A stretch of 64,000 bases of DNA from Streptomyces noursei ATCC 11455 (GTDB lineage Bacteria; Actinomycetota; Actinomycetes; Streptomycetales; Streptomycetaceae), in NCBI RefSeq assembly GCF_001704275.1, contig NZ_CP011533.1, positions 3,038,001-3,102,000 on the forward strand. The letters are read 5' to 3'. Both the position numbers and the translations under genes were made by a program. Positions 46,487 to 55,950 of the stretch are shown here, piece by piece; position 1 is the stretch's first letter; each line of letters starts with the position of its first letter. The notes below the pieces were generated by a model. It had not been told where the DNA came from. It saw only the letters and a program-made list of their open reading frames with translations, and made no database searches.

Positions 46487-47424
46487 CAGACCAGATCCTC
46501 CGTCCCGGACTTGCGGATGTAGATCGTGACCATGGCGAGGATGGCCGCCATGAGGATGAAGGAGAGCGCGGCGGCGGTCGGGTAGTCCAGAACCCGCAGG
46601 AACTGCGACTGGATGACGTTGCCGATCATCTTCTGGTCGGTGGATCCCAGCAACTCGGCGTTGATGTAGTCGCCGGCGGCCGGGATGAAGGTCAGCAGGG
46701 TGCCGGCGACGACGCCGGGCATGGACAGCGGGAAGGTGACCCGGCGGAAGGTGGTGGCCGGGCGGGCGTAGAGGTCGCCGGCGGCCTCGTGCAGCCGAGG
46801 GTCGATGCGCTCCAGCGAGGTGTACAGGGGCAGCACCATGAACGGCAGGAAGTTGTAGGTCAGACCGCAGACCACGGCCAGCGGGGTGGCCAGTACCCGG
46901 TGCCCTTCGGTGATGCCGAGGGCACTGGTGACGTCCAGGAGGTGCAGCGCGTTGAGCGCGCCGACCACTGGGCCGCCGTCGGCCAGGATCGTCTTCCAGG
47001 CCAGGGTGCGGATCAGGAAGCTGGTGAAGAACGGGGCGATGACGAGGATCATCACGAGGTTGCGCCAGCGGCCCGCCTTGAAGGCGATCAGATACGCCAG
47101 GGGGTAGCCGAGCAGCAGGCAGAGCACGGTGGCGATCGCCGCGTAGCCGACCGAGCGGACGAACTGCGGCCAGTATTCGGCCAGCGCGTCCCAGTAGGTG
47201 GCGAAGTGCCAGGTGACCTTGAAGCCCTCTTCGAGGGAGCCGGTCTGGAGGGAGGTCGACGCCTGGTAGACGAGCGGGGCGGCGAAGAAGACGACCAGCC
47301 AGAGGATGCCGGGGAGCAGCAGCCAGTAGGGGACCAGGCGCTTGCGGGTGGGCGTCCTGCGGATCGGCAGCGCCTCGTCGCCGGTCTGCTCGTCCGGTGG
47401 TGCGGGGGTGGCGGTGGCGGTCAT
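46486..47424 (-). CDS. Polyamine ABC transporter permease (PotB-like)
   Basis: 312 residues, about six transmembrane helices, EAA loop LHEAAGDLYARPATTFRRVTFPLS. Pairs with the PotC-like permease. ATG at 47424 preceded by GAGGAGG inside the end of the ATPase gene, overlapping its stop by four bases. Confidence 0.93.
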   Translation of the reverse strand: MTATATPAPPDEQTGDEALPIRRTPTRKRLVPYWLLLPGILWLVVFFAAPLVYQASTSLQTGSLEEGFKVTWHFATYWDALAEYWPQFVRSVGYAAIATVLCLLLGYPLAYLIAFKAGRWRNLVMILVIAPFFTSFLIRTLAWKTILADGGPVVGALNALHLLDVTSALGITEGHRVLATPLAVVCGLTYNFLPFMVLPLYTSLERIDPRLHEAAGDLYARPATTFRRVTFPLSMPGVVAGTLLTFIPAAGDYINAELLGSTDQKMIGNVIQSQFLRVLDYPTAAALSFILMAAILAMVTIYIRKSGTEDLV

Positions 47425-48587
47425 GCGGCCTCCTCGTCGAGGTCCGCGCCCGCCTGGATGTCCTGTGCCGCGTCGAGCCCGAAGGTGTGCTCCGGCTCCC
47501 AGTGCAGGACGATGTCGGCGCCGGGGACCAGGCGGCCGTCCCGCCCGATGTTCTGCTCGTAGACGGAGAGTTCACCGACGCCGGGGACGTCCACGACGTA
47601 CTGGGTGGAGACGCCGATGAAGCTGGCGAGCTTCACGCGGCCGGCCATCCGGTTGTGCCCCTCGGGGATCGCCGCGGCGTCGTCGGCGTGCGCCAGGACG
47701 ACCTTCTCCGGGCGGAAGCCGGCCAGCACCTTGTCGCCCTTGCGGGCCGGGGTGCTACATCGCCGGGTGGGAAGCCGGAGCGTGGCGCCGCCGGCCGTCA
47801 GGACGAGTTCCGTGCCGCCGGCCTCGGTGACCTCGGCCTCGATGAGGTTGGAGGTGCCCAGGAAGTTGGCGACGAAGGTGGTGGCGGGGTTCTCGTACAA
47901 CTCGGCGGGGGCGCCGAGCTGTTCGACCCGGCCGCCGTTCATCACGGCCACGGTGTCGGCCATCGTCATGGCCTCCTCCTGGTCGTGGGTGACGTGCACG
48001 AAGGTGATGCCGACCTCGGTCTGGATACGCTTGAGCTCCAGCTGCATCTGGCGGCGCAGCTTGAGGTCGAGGGCGCCCAGCGGTTCGTCCAGCAGCAGCA
48101 CCTCGGGGTGGTTGATCAGCGCGCGGGCGACCGCGACCCGCTGCTGCTGGCCGCCGGAGAGCTGCTGCGGCTTGCGGCGCGCCATCGGGCCGAGCTGGAC
48201 CAGGTCGAGCATCTCCTCGACCTGCTTCTTGACGGACTTGATGCCGCGGCGGCGCAGCCCGAAGGCGACGTTCTCGTAGATGTCCAGGTGCGGGAAGAGC
48301 GCGTAGTTCTGGAAGACGGTGTTGACCTGGCGCTTGTAGGGCGGCAGGGCGGTGACGTCCTGGCCGGCGAGTTCGACCGTCCCGGTGGTGGGCTCCTCCA
48401 GGCCGGCGATCATGCGCAGGGTGGTGGTCTTGCCGCAGCCGGAGGCGCCCAGCAGCGCGAAGAAGGACCCGGCGGGGATGGTGAGGTCGAGCGGGTGGAC
48501 GGCGGTGAAGGAGCCGTAGGTTTTGCTGATCCGGTGCAGGCGGACGTCGCCGCCGCTGCTGCTCTGGGGGGTCGAGGTGGTGGTCAT
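47421..48587 (-). CDS. Polyamine ABC transporter ATP-binding protein (PotA-like)
   Basis: 388 residues. Walker A GASGCGKTT (about 46-54), signature LSGGQQQR, Walker B VLLLDEPLGALD and H-loop VTHDQEEAM are all intact; the C-terminal TOBE-type regulatory domain follows (from ~240). ATG at 48587 is chosen because upstream codons are Pro-rich filler. Powers the two permeases that follow. Confidence 0.95.
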   Translation of the reverse strand: MTTTSTPQSSSGGDVRLHRISKTYGSFTAVHPLDLTIPAGSFFALLGASGCGKTTTLRMIAGLEEPTTGTVELAGQDVTALPPYKRQVNTVFQNYALFPHLDIYENVAFGLRRRGIKSVKKQVEEMLDLVQLGPMARRKPQQLSGGQQQRVAVARALINHPEVLLLDEPLGALDLKLRRQMQLELKRIQTEVGITFVHVTHDQEEAMTMADTVAVMNGGRVEQLGAPAELYENPATTFVANFLGTSNLIEAEVTEAGGTELVLTAGGATLRLPTRRCSTPARKGDKVLAGFRPEKVVLAHADDAAAIPEGHNRMAGRVKLASFIGVSTQYVVDVPGVGELSVYEQNIGRDGRLVPGADIVLHWEPEHTFGLDAAQDIQAGADLDEEAA

Positions 48588-48666
48588 ATGGGTCGTCCCG
48601 TGGGTCGTAAGGGGGCAGAACGGCTCGGGCGGGCCCGGTGTGCGGCCGGGCGCCGTCGGGACCGGC

Positions 48667-49941
48667 TCAGGCACCGGTGAGGTCGGAGAACTTCTGGTTG
48701 AACACCCTGTTCTCCTGAGGGTTCAGGGCGCGGAAGGAGTGCGACCGGGCAGTCATCTCCTCGTCCGGCAGGATCAGCGGGTTCTCCGCCAACTTCCGGT
48801 CGATCCTGGCGAGTTCCGCGCGCACCCCGTCGACGGGGCAGGCGTAGTTGATGTACGCGGCGAGCCGGGCCGCCACCTTCGGCTCGTAGAAGTAGTCGAT
48901 GAGCCGTTCGGCGTTCCCCTTGTGGCGGGCTTTGCTGGGCACCATCAAGTTGTCGGTGGAGGTCATGTAGCCGGCCTTGGGGACGGCGTAGCGGATGTCG
49001 GGGTTGTCGCTCTGCAGTTGGACGACGTCCCCGGACCAGGCGACGCACGCGGCGAGGTCGCCCTTGTCCAGGTCGTTGGTGTAGTCGTTGCCGGTGAAGC
49101 GGCGGATCTGCTGGGAGTCGACGCCCTTCTGGAGGCGGGCGAGCGCGGCGTCGTAGTCGTCGGCGGTGACGTCCTCGGGCCGTTTGCCCATGTCGAGCAG
49201 GGTCAGCCCGACGGTGTCGCGCATCTCGGAGAGGAAGCCGACCCGCCCCTTGAGCTGCGGGTCCTCCAGCAGCTGACTGATCGAGTCGACGCTCCGACCG
49301 CCGGTGGCCCTGGCGTTGTAGGCGATGATCGCGGGGATGCTCTGCCAGACGTAGGAGTGCTTGCGGCCCGGGTCCCAGGTGGGGTTGCGGAACTGCGCCG
49401 CGAGGTTGGCCCGGGCGTGCGGCAGGCGGTCCGCGTCGAGCGGCTGGATCCAGCCCAGCGAGATCATCCGGGCGCACATCCAGTCGGTGAGGACGATCAG
49501 GTCGCGCCCGGTGTCCTGGCCGTTGGCGAGCTGCGCCTGGATCTTGCCGAAGAACTCGTCGTTGTCGTTGATGTCCTCGGTGTACGTCACGGCGATGCCG
49601 GTGCGCCGCTGGAAGGCATCCAGCGTGGGGTGGCGCCTGCCGTCGTCGCTGACGTCCATGTACTCGGTCCAGTTGGAGAAGTTCAGCCGCTTCTCCGCCG
49701 TGGAGTGGTCCGCGGTCAGTGCCGCGTCGGTGCGGCCGGCGGGGGCGATGCCGCAGGCCGACAGGGCCGCCGAGCCGCCGACCACGGCCGCCAGGGCCCC
49801 GCCGGCCCGGAGCAGCGAGCGGCGGGTCATGGCGAGCCGGCCGGTGGTCAGGCTGCGGCGCAGGGCGGTGAGCTCGGCCGTCGAGAAGGGGGCGTGGGGG
49901 GCCGATGGTGCCGCGGGGGCGGGCTGCTCGTGGTGCTCCAT
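48667..49941 (-). CDS. Spermidine/putrescine-binding lipoprotein (PotD-like, copy 1)
   Basis: 424 residues. After a ~40-residue N-region comes a twin-arginine motif (TRRSLLRAG) and lipobox LSAC, so export by Tat with lipid anchoring is likely. The substrate-binding fold has FSNWTEYM, YTEDINDNDEFFGKI, DWMCARMI and FTGNDYTNDL, as in PotD. It delivers polyamines to the permease encoded downstream. Weak ribosome site; the ATG might also be the later M at TGRLAM. Confidence 0.92.
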   Translation of the reverse strand: MEHHEQPAPAAPSAPHAPFSTAELTALRRSLTTGRLAMTRRSLLRAGGALAAVVGGSAALSACGIAPAGRTDAALTADHSTAEKRLNFSNWTEYMDVSDDGRRHPTLDAFQRRTGIAVTYTEDINDNDEFFGKIQAQLANGQDTGRDLIVLTDWMCARMISLGWIQPLDADRLPHARANLAAQFRNPTWDPGRKHSYVWQSIPAIIAYNARATGGRSVDSISQLLEDPQLKGRVGFLSEMRDTVGLTLLDMGKRPEDVTADDYDAALARLQKGVDSQQIRRFTGNDYTNDLDKGDLAACVAWSGDVVQLQSDNPDIRYAVPKAGYMTSTDNLMVPSKARHKGNAERLIDYFYEPKVAARLAAYINYACPVDGVRAELARIDRKLAENPLILPDEEMTARSHSFRALNPQENRVFNQKFSDLTGA

Positions 49942-50053
49942 GCGCGTGGCCTTTCAGGGGTGTGCCCGGCGTGCGGCCGGTGGTGACGGTGGTGCGCGGC
50001 CCCGGCCGCGGGCGGGTGGGACGCCCGCGGGAGGGGCGCCCCCTCGGGCGGGG

Positions 50054-51571
50054 TCAGCCGCGGTCCCCGAAGATCGTCCGGTGCCAGTCCTTCCTGGCGA
50101 CCCCGGTGATGTCATACATCACGTGCTTGACCTGCGTGTATTCCTCGAAGGAGTACGCCGACATGTCCTTGCCGAAGCCGGACGCCTTGGCACCGCCGTG
50201 CGGCATCTCGCTGATGATCGGGATGTGGTCGTTGATCCAGACGCAGCCGGCGTTGAGCTCGCGGGTGGCCCGGCCGGTGCGGTAGACGTCCCGGCTCCAG
50301 GCGGACGCGGCCAGCCCGTAGGGGGTGTCGTTGGCCAGCGCCAGGCCCTCGTCGTCGCTGTCGAAGGGCAGCACGACCAGCACCGGGCCGAAGATCTCGG
50401 ACTGGACGATCTCGCTGTCCTGGGCGGCGCCGGCGATCAGCGTCGGCCGGTAGTAGGCGCCCTTGGCCAGCTCCCCCTGGGGCGCCCCGCCGCCGGTGAC
50501 CACGGTGGCGTAGCCGCGGGCCCGCTCGACGAACCCGGCCACCCGGTCCCGCTGGGCGTGCGAGATCAGGGGCCCGAGGTCGGTGGACGGGTCGAACGGG
50601 TCGCCCAGCCGCACGGTCGCCATCAGGTCCGCCACGCCGCTGACGAACGCGTCGTAGAGCGGACGCTGGACGTAGGCGCGGGTGGCCGCGGTGCAGTCCT
50701 GGCCCGTATTGATCAGGGCGCCGGCGACCGCCCCGTGGACCGCGGCCTCCAGGTCGGCGTCGTCGAAGACCACGAACGGGGCCTTGCCGCCGAGTTCCAG
50801 GTGGAGCCGCTTGACGGTGCCGGTGGCGATCTCGGCGACCCGCTTGCCGACGGCGGTGGAACCGGTGAAGGAGGTCATGGCGACGTCGGGGTGGCCCACC
50901 AGGTGCTCACCGGCGTCCCGGCCGGCGCCGGAGACGATGTTGAGGACGCCGTCGGGAAGCCCGGCGCGCTGCGCGGCCCGCGCGAACAGCAGCGAGGTCA
51001 GCGGGGTGATCTCGGCGGGCTTGAGGACGATGGTGTTGCCCGCGGCGATGGCCGGCAGCACCTTCCAGGCGGCCATCTGGAGCGGGTAGTTCCAGGGCGC
51101 GATGGAACCCACCACGCCGACCGGTTCCCGGCGGATCATCGAGGTGTGGTCGCCGCTGTATTCCGCGGCCGCCTTGCCCTCCAGATGGCGGGCGGCGCCG
51201 GCGAAGAACGCGGCGTTGTCGATCGTGCCCGGGACGTCGAACTCCTTGCTGAGCTTGATGGGCTTTCCGCAGTTCAGGGATTCGGCGGCGGCGAGGTCCG
51301 CGGCGTCCTCGGCGAGCGCCGCGGCGAAGTGGTGCAGGGTGTCGGAACGCTCACCGGGCGTCGCCCCGGCCCAGGCCGGGAAGGCCCGCGCGGCAGCCGC
51401 CACCGCGGCGTCCACATCGCCGGTACCTGCGAGTTCGTACCGCAGGACGGTCTCGCCGGTGGCCGGGTCGACGACGTCCTGGGTGCGGTCGGAGGTGCCG
51501 CTCCGAAGACTCCCGGCGATGAATTGCGCGCCCTCGGCGAATCGTTCGGTCACTTCGGATCGCTGGTCCAT
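50054..51571 (-). CDS. Gamma-aminobutyraldehyde-type dehydrogenase (copy 1)
   Basis: 505 residues. Catalytic Cys C292 in NTGQDCTAATRAYV and LELGGKAPFVV with the Glu. The ALDH subgroup of PuuC/PatD acting on 4-aminobutanal or its gamma-glutamyl form has this pattern. ATG with GGAGGAG. First gene of the polyamine operon; its promoter region carries the motif shared with 57.5 kb. Confidence 0.92.
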   Translation of the reverse strand: MDQRSEVTERFAEGAQFIAGSLRSGTSDRTQDVVDPATGETVLRYELAGTGDVDAAVAAAARAFPAWAGATPGERSDTLHHFAAALAEDAADLAAAESLNCGKPIKLSKEFDVPGTIDNAAFFAGAARHLEGKAAAEYSGDHTSMIRREPVGVVGSIAPWNYPLQMAAWKVLPAIAAGNTIVLKPAEITPLTSLLFARAAQRAGLPDGVLNIVSGAGRDAGEHLVGHPDVAMTSFTGSTAVGKRVAEIATGTVKRLHLELGGKAPFVVFDDADLEAAVHGAVAGALINTGQDCTAATRAYVQRPLYDAFVSGVADLMATVRLGDPFDPSTDLGPLISHAQRDRVAGFVERARGYATVVTGGGAPQGELAKGAYYRPTLIAGAAQDSEIVQSEIFGPVLVVLPFDSDDEGLALANDTPYGLAASAWSRDVYRTGRATRELNAGCVWINDHIPIISEMPHGGAKASGFGKDMSAYSFEEYTQVKHVMYDITGVARKDWHRTIFGDRG

Positions 51572-51669
51572 GGTGCTCTCCTCCGCCGGGCGCCGGGGCC
51601 GCTCAGGGCACTACCAGGCGTAGCTATTACCGGAATCGATGGCCGATCCTGACAGAGCAGAAGGCGACC

Positions 51670-51690
51670 AACAAGTGATTCCGTTGTTGC
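51670..51690. promoter_or_regulatory. Candidate regulator site A (polyamine operon)
   Basis: CAACAA-GTGATTCCG-TTGTTG: a 6-bp inverted repeat about 100 bp upstream of the dehydrogenase start. The core TGATTCCGTTGTT matches one box at 57491-57510 (read on the minus strand) at 12 of 13 positions. Confidence 0.6.
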
Positions 51691-51772
51691 CTTTTGGTTA
51701 CGCAACGAATTCTGCGAATTCAGTGGCCCGGGCCCCCGACACGTTGTCAGTGCCCGCTGACAGAATCCCGGC

Positions 51773-52393
51773 ATGATGCACGACAACACGGGGACCACCG
51801 CCGCTCGCGCCGCCGACGGACCGCGCTCGGTGACGGAGCTGATCGCACTGACCGCCACCGGCCAGCGGGTCAAGTACGTCCACTTCTGGGGGCATCGTCC
51901 GCCCCGCGGCGGCGGCATCGGAGCGAGCTGTTTCAGCCAGTGGTGGCCCTCCCCCTTCACCGTCGACGACGTCCGCTACGCCACCGCCGAGCACTGGATG
52001 ATGGCCGGCAAGGCCCGGCTGTTCGACGACGCGGACGCCGAGCGCCGGGCCCTCGCCGCCACCCACCCCAAGCAGGCCAAGGACGCCGGGCGAACGGTCC
52101 GCGGCTTCGACGAGGAGGTCTGGCGGCAGCACCGCTTCGACCTGATCGTCGAGGGCAGTCGGCACAAATTCGGCCAGGATCCGGAGCTGCGGGAGTTCCT
52201 GCTGGGCACCGGCTCCCGCGTTCTGGTGGAGGCCAGCCCCGTGGACCGGATATGGGGCATCGGCATGGCCGCCGACGACGACCGCGCCGCGGATCCGGCA
52301 CGCTGGCGCGGACTGAACCTCCTGGGCTTCGCCCTGATGGAGGCCCGCCAGCAGCTGTCGGAGGGGGACGCCGGCCGGGCTGTCCAGGGGTGA
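51773..52393 (+). CDS. NADAR-domain protein
   Basis: 206 residues. The YbiA/NADAR fold is recognised from FWGHRPP, CFSQWWPSPF, YATAEHWMMAGKA and VEASPVDRIWGIG. NADAR proteins are reported N-glycosidases or ADP-ribose-related hydrolases acting on NAD or riboflavin-pathway intermediates. ATG at 51773 is close to the divergent promoter region and has no clear ribosome site. An adenosine deaminase follows on the same strand after 164 bp. Confidence 0.88.
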   Translation: MMHDNTGTTAARAADGPRSVTELIALTATGQRVKYVHFWGHRPPRGGGIGASCFSQWWPSPFTVDDVRYATAEHWMMAGKARLFDDADAERRALAATHPKQAKDAGRTVRGFDEEVWRQHRFDLIVEGSRHKFGQDPELREFLLGTGSRVLVEASPVDRIWGIGMAADDDRAADPARWRGLNLLGFALMEARQQLSEGDAGRAVQG

Positions 52394-52557
52394 GGCACGG
52401 CGGCGGGCCGGCACGGGTCGCCGCGGCCGGGCCGAGCTCCCCGCACGGGGCTCCCCCACCGGCCCCACGACCGTCCGGGCCCCCGCCCTACGATGACCAC
52501 ACCGCATCGTCCGCCCCGCGCACCCCACCCCCGCGCACCCTCACCCAGGAGGAACCG

Positions 52558-53580
52558 TTGTCCGACCTCGACACCTTCATCGCGGGCCTGCCCAAGGCGG
52601 AGCTGCACGTCCACCACGTCGGCTCGGCCTCGCCGCGGATCGTCTCCGCGCTGGCCGCCCGGCACCCCGACTCCGCGGTGCCCAGCGACCCCGAGGCGCT
52701 CGCCGACTACTTCACCTTCCGCGACTTCGCCCACTTCATCGAGGTCTACCTCTCCGTCGTGGACCTGATCCGCGACGCCGAGGACGTCCGGCTGCTGACG
52801 TACGAGGTCGCCCGCGACATGGCCCGCCAGCAGATCCGCTACGCCGAGCTCACCATCACGCCGTTCAGCTCGGTCCGCCGCGGCATCCCGGACGCCGCCT
52901 TCATCGAGGCCATCGAGGACGCCCGGAAGGCGGCCGAGTCCGAGCTGGGCGTGGTGCTGCGCTGGTGCTTCGACATCCCCGGCGAGGCGGGCCTGGAGGC
53001 CGCCGAGGAGACCGCCCGGATCGCCTGTGAGCTGCAGCCCGAGGGCCTGGTCTCGTTCGGGCTGGGCGGCCCCGAGATCGGCGTCCCGCGGCCCCAGTTC
53101 AAGCCGTACTTCGACCGGGCCATCGCCGCCGGGCTGCGCTCCGTCCCGCACGCCGGCGAGACCACCGGCCCCGGCACCATCTGGGACGCCCTGACCTCCC
53201 TGCGCGCCGAGCGGATCGGCCACGGCACCAGCGCCACCCAGGACCCGAAGCTGCTGGCCCATCTCGCCGAGCACCGCATCCCGTTGGAGGTCTGCCCGAC
53301 CTCCAACATCGCCACCCGCGCGGTGCGCACCCTGGAGGAGCACCCGATCAAGGAGATGGTCGACGCCGGCGTCCTGGTCACCATCAACAGCGACGACCCT
53401 CCGATGTTCGGCACCGACCTCAACACCGAATACGCCGTCGCCGCCCGTCTGCTGGGCCTGGACGCCGCGGGGGTCGCCGCCCTCGCCAAGAACGCGGTCA
53501 CCGCGTCGTTCATGGACGACCTGGCCAAGGCGCGGCTGGCGGCCGAGATCGACGCCTACGCGGCGGGCTGGCGCGCCTGA
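52558..53580 (+). CDS. Adenosine deaminase family protein
   Basis: 340 residues, TIM barrel metal-dependent deaminase. Zinc ligands: HVH (about 18-20), the His of HAGET and the Asp pair in SDDPPMF; the IGHGTSA segment supplies another His. TTG at 52558 is the start because it follows AGGAGG at ideal spacing. The barrel-entry motif reads HVHHVGS rather than the usual HxHLDG, so it may belong to an adenosine-deaminase-like subfamily with another purine or purine-like substrate. Confidence 0.9.
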   Translation: MSDLDTFIAGLPKAELHVHHVGSASPRIVSALAARHPDSAVPSDPEALADYFTFRDFAHFIEVYLSVVDLIRDAEDVRLLTYEVARDMARQQIRYAELTITPFSSVRRGIPDAAFIEAIEDARKAAESELGVVLRWCFDIPGEAGLEAAEETARIACELQPEGLVSFGLGGPEIGVPRPQFKPYFDRAIAAGLRSVPHAGETTGPGTIWDALTSLRAERIGHGTSATQDPKLLAHLAEHRIPLEVCPTSNIATRAVRTLEEHPIKEMVDAGVLVTINSDDPPMFGTDLNTEYAVAARLLGLDAAGVAALAKNAVTASFMDDLAKARLAAEIDAYAAGWRA

Positions 53581-53908
53581 CCGGCCTCCGGCCGCCCCCG
53601 GAAGGAGACCGAAACCACCGGCATCCGGGGCGACCGGGACAGCCGGGCGGCGGCCGGGGCGGCCGGGTGACTGGGCGACAACCCGGGTGGCTGAGTGGCG
53701 GCCGCCCGCGGCACGCACCGCCTCGGAACGGGAACTCCCGCTTTCCACTTGCCGGTTGGCGAGTGCCGGTCGGCGGGTTTCGGTCGGCGGTCGGCGGTCG
53801 GCGGTCGGCGGTCGGCGGTCGGCGGTCGGCGGTCGGCCTATGTTCGGCGGCGACGGTGGCTCAGCCGCGCACCTGCCCCACCGCGGGCCGGACCGCCCCC
53901 GGCCGCCC
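53581..53908. other. 328-bp gap with tandem repeat
   Basis: No gene. Holds eight copies of a 7-bp repeat at 53782-53837. It separates the plus-strand deaminase from the minus-strand HXXEE gene, with no strong terminator seen. Confidence 0.5.
53782..53837. repeat. Eight perfect 7-bp tandem repeats
   Basis: GGTCGGC repeated eight times with no mismatch, a likely length-variable locus. Confidence 0.95.
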
Positions 53909-54535
53909 TCACTCCGTGACCAGTCGCCGCGCCACGGTGTGCGAGACGACGGTGGCGGCGGCCGCGGCGGCGATCCCCCGTACCGCGCTGCCCGGGGTCG
54001 TCAGCCGCAGCCGACCGGCCCGCCGCAGCCGACCGCGGGCCCAGAGCGTGAACGGGATCACGAGCACCGGCGAGGTGGCGACCCCGGGCGTGTAGCCGCG
54101 GACCACGGCGGCCTGCGCGAGGTGCATCAGACCGTGCAGCCCGAAGCCGTCCAGCGTGGCCTGGAAGAACGCGGACCGGCCGCCGGTGCGGTACCCACTG
54201 GCCGCCGCCGCGGCCACGATGCCCGCCATCACCGTCACCGCGACGGCGAACTCCCGCTCGGTGACGCCCTCCACGGCCCGCCAGACGCGCTCGGGCACCT
54301 GCGGGAACCGCCTGCGCAGCGCCGGTACGTTCTCCCGCACCCAGCGCGGCCCGAAGGCCACCTCCTCGGAGTCGTGCAACGCCCAGGCGGCGAACAGCCC
54401 CAGGGTCACGGCCGGCGATATCCGGCCCCCGGACGACGCGCACGACTCGGACGCCCCACACGGCCCGGACAGCCCGGACAGCCCGGACAGCCCGAACGAC
54501 TCCGGGAGCTTCGACTGCATCGCAGAGATCGACAT
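53909..54535 (-). CDS. HXXEE-domain membrane protein
   Basis: About 208 residues with four or more hydrophobic segments. The signature HDSEE in ALHDSEEVAFGPRW (about 55-70) and HGLMHLAQAAVVRGYTPG fit the HXXEE family of integral membrane proteins, whose function is not established. A Ser/Gly-Leu repeat (GLSGLSGLSG) at the N-terminus arises from CCCGGACAG DNA repeats near 54466-54490. ATG at 54535; the TTG at 54544 is possible. Confidence 0.8.
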   Translation of the reverse strand: MSISAMQSKLPESFGLSGLSGLSGPCGASESCASSGGRISPAVTLGLFAAWALHDSEEVAFGPRWVRENVPALRRRFPQVPERVWRAVEGVTEREFAVAVTVMAGIVAAAAASGYRTGGRSAFFQATLDGFGLHGLMHLAQAAVVRGYTPGVATSPVLVIPFTLWARGRLRRAGRLRLTTPGSAVRGIAAAAAATVVSHTVARRLVTE

Positions 54536-54602
54536 AACCGCCAAGTCTGGCAGGCCAGTTGATCACCTCGACCACCGCCCCACCCCGACCACGGCCCCCA
54601 CC

Positions 54603-54638
54603 AGCCGCTACAGCCGCTACAGCCGCTACAGCCGCTAC
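54603..54638. repeat. Four 9-bp tandem repeats at the end of the PotD-like gene
   Basis: AGCCGCTAC four times; the last copy covers the stop codon of the gene at 54635. The repeat could move the stop codon in other strains. Confidence 0.85.
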
Positions 54639-55816
54639 AGCCCCACGATCCCGTTCCACTCCTTGGCGAACTCGGGCCGCTCCTTGGCCGTGACGTCCCG
54701 CGCGATGGCCAGCCGCTTGCGCATCGCCTCGTTGGGGAAGATCAGTGGATCCGCGGCCAGTTGGGCCTTTTCCTTGTCCTTGGACGAGGCGAGCACCTCA
54801 CGCGCGGCCGGCACCGGGCAGACGTAGTTGACCCACGCGGCCAGTTCGGCGGCGACCTCCGGCTGGTAGTAGTAGTCGATCAGCCGCTCGGCGTTCCGCT
54901 TGTGGGCCGCGAGGTTGGGGATCATCATGCTCTCCGCCCACAGCTCCGCACCCTCCTCGGGGACCACGAACTCGATGTCCGGGTTGTCCGCCTTCAGCTG
55001 GATCACATCGCCGGAGTACGCCTGCGCGGCGAGCACATCGCCGGAGTCCAGGTCCTTGATGTAGTCGTTGCCGGTGAACCGGCGGATGTGGCCCTTGTGG
55101 ACCAGGGCGCGCACCTGGTCGATCATCCGGTGGAAGTCGGCGGCGGTCCAGCGGGTGATGTCCACGCCGTTGCCCTGGAGCAGCATGGCGAACGCCTCGT
55201 CCATCCCCGACAGCAGGGTGACCCGGCCGCGCAGGTCGTCCCTCCACAGGTCGGAGGTGTGCTTGATCTCCCGACCCAGCTTCTTGCGGTTGTAGGCGAT
55301 GCCGGTGATCCCCGACTGCCAGGGCACCGAGTGCGTGCGGCCGGGGTCGAAGTGCGGATCGCGCAGCAGCGGATCGAGGTACCGGGCGACGTTCGGCTGG
55401 GCCGCGCGGTCCATCGTCTCGACCCAACCCAGCCGGACGTACCGGGCGCACATCCAGTCGCTGATGACGACCAGGTCGCGCCCAGTGGCCTGGTGGTTCA
55501 TCAGCGCGGGGCTGATCTTCCCGAAGAACTCGTCGTTGTCGTTGATCTCCTCGGTGTACGTCACGGAGATCCCGGTGCGCTTCTGGAACGCGTCCAGCGT
55601 GGGGCGGCGCTGCGGGTCGTGGTCGTCGACGTCGATGTAGAGCGGCCAGTTGGCGAAGACCAGCCTGCGCTCGCGGGCGGAGCGGTCCGGGGCCTCGCGG
55701 TCGGCGGCCTCGACGTACGCCGGCGGCACCCCGCATCCCGTCATGGCGGCCAGCGCCCCGGTCACACCGATTCCGCCCATGCCCCGAAGCAGCGAACGCC
55801 GCGAAAGATCAGCCAT
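54635..55816 (-). CDS. Spermidine/putrescine-binding lipoprotein (PotD-like, copy 2)
   Basis: 393 residues. The leader has a twin-arginine motif (LSRRSLLRG) and lipobox MTGC. The substrate-binding fold is very similar to the copy at 48667 (FANWPLYIDVDD, YTEEINDNDEFFGKI, DWMCARYV, FTGNDYIKDLDSGDV). No permease or ATPase gene is next to it, so it probably feeds the PotABC system encoded 6 kb away. ATG at 55816; a GTG at 55825 is possible. Confidence 0.92.
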   Translation of the reverse strand: MADLSRRSLLRGMGGIGVTGALAAMTGCGVPPAYVEAADREAPDRSARERRLVFANWPLYIDVDDHDPQRRPTLDAFQKRTGISVTYTEEINDNDEFFGKISPALMNHQATGRDLVVISDWMCARYVRLGWVETMDRAAQPNVARYLDPLLRDPHFDPGRTHSVPWQSGITGIAYNRKKLGREIKHTSDLWRDDLRGRVTLLSGMDEAFAMLLQGNGVDITRWTAADFHRMIDQVRALVHKGHIRRFTGNDYIKDLDSGDVLAAQAYSGDVIQLKADNPDIEFVVPEEGAELWAESMMIPNLAAHKRNAERLIDYYYQPEVAAELAAWVNYVCPVPAAREVLASSKDKEKAQLAADPLIFPNEAMRKRLAIARDVTAKERPEFAKEWNGIVGL

Positions 55817-55950
55817 GGCGAGCACTCTCACGTGCCGCGGGCGGAGGCGGCAAGAGACAGAGCGTCCATTGCCGGGCCTCCGCCCGCGACGGTGTGTCGA
55901 GCGTTCCGTGCCGCTCGACGGTGGGGATCCCCCGGTGGGTGCCGGTCGAC

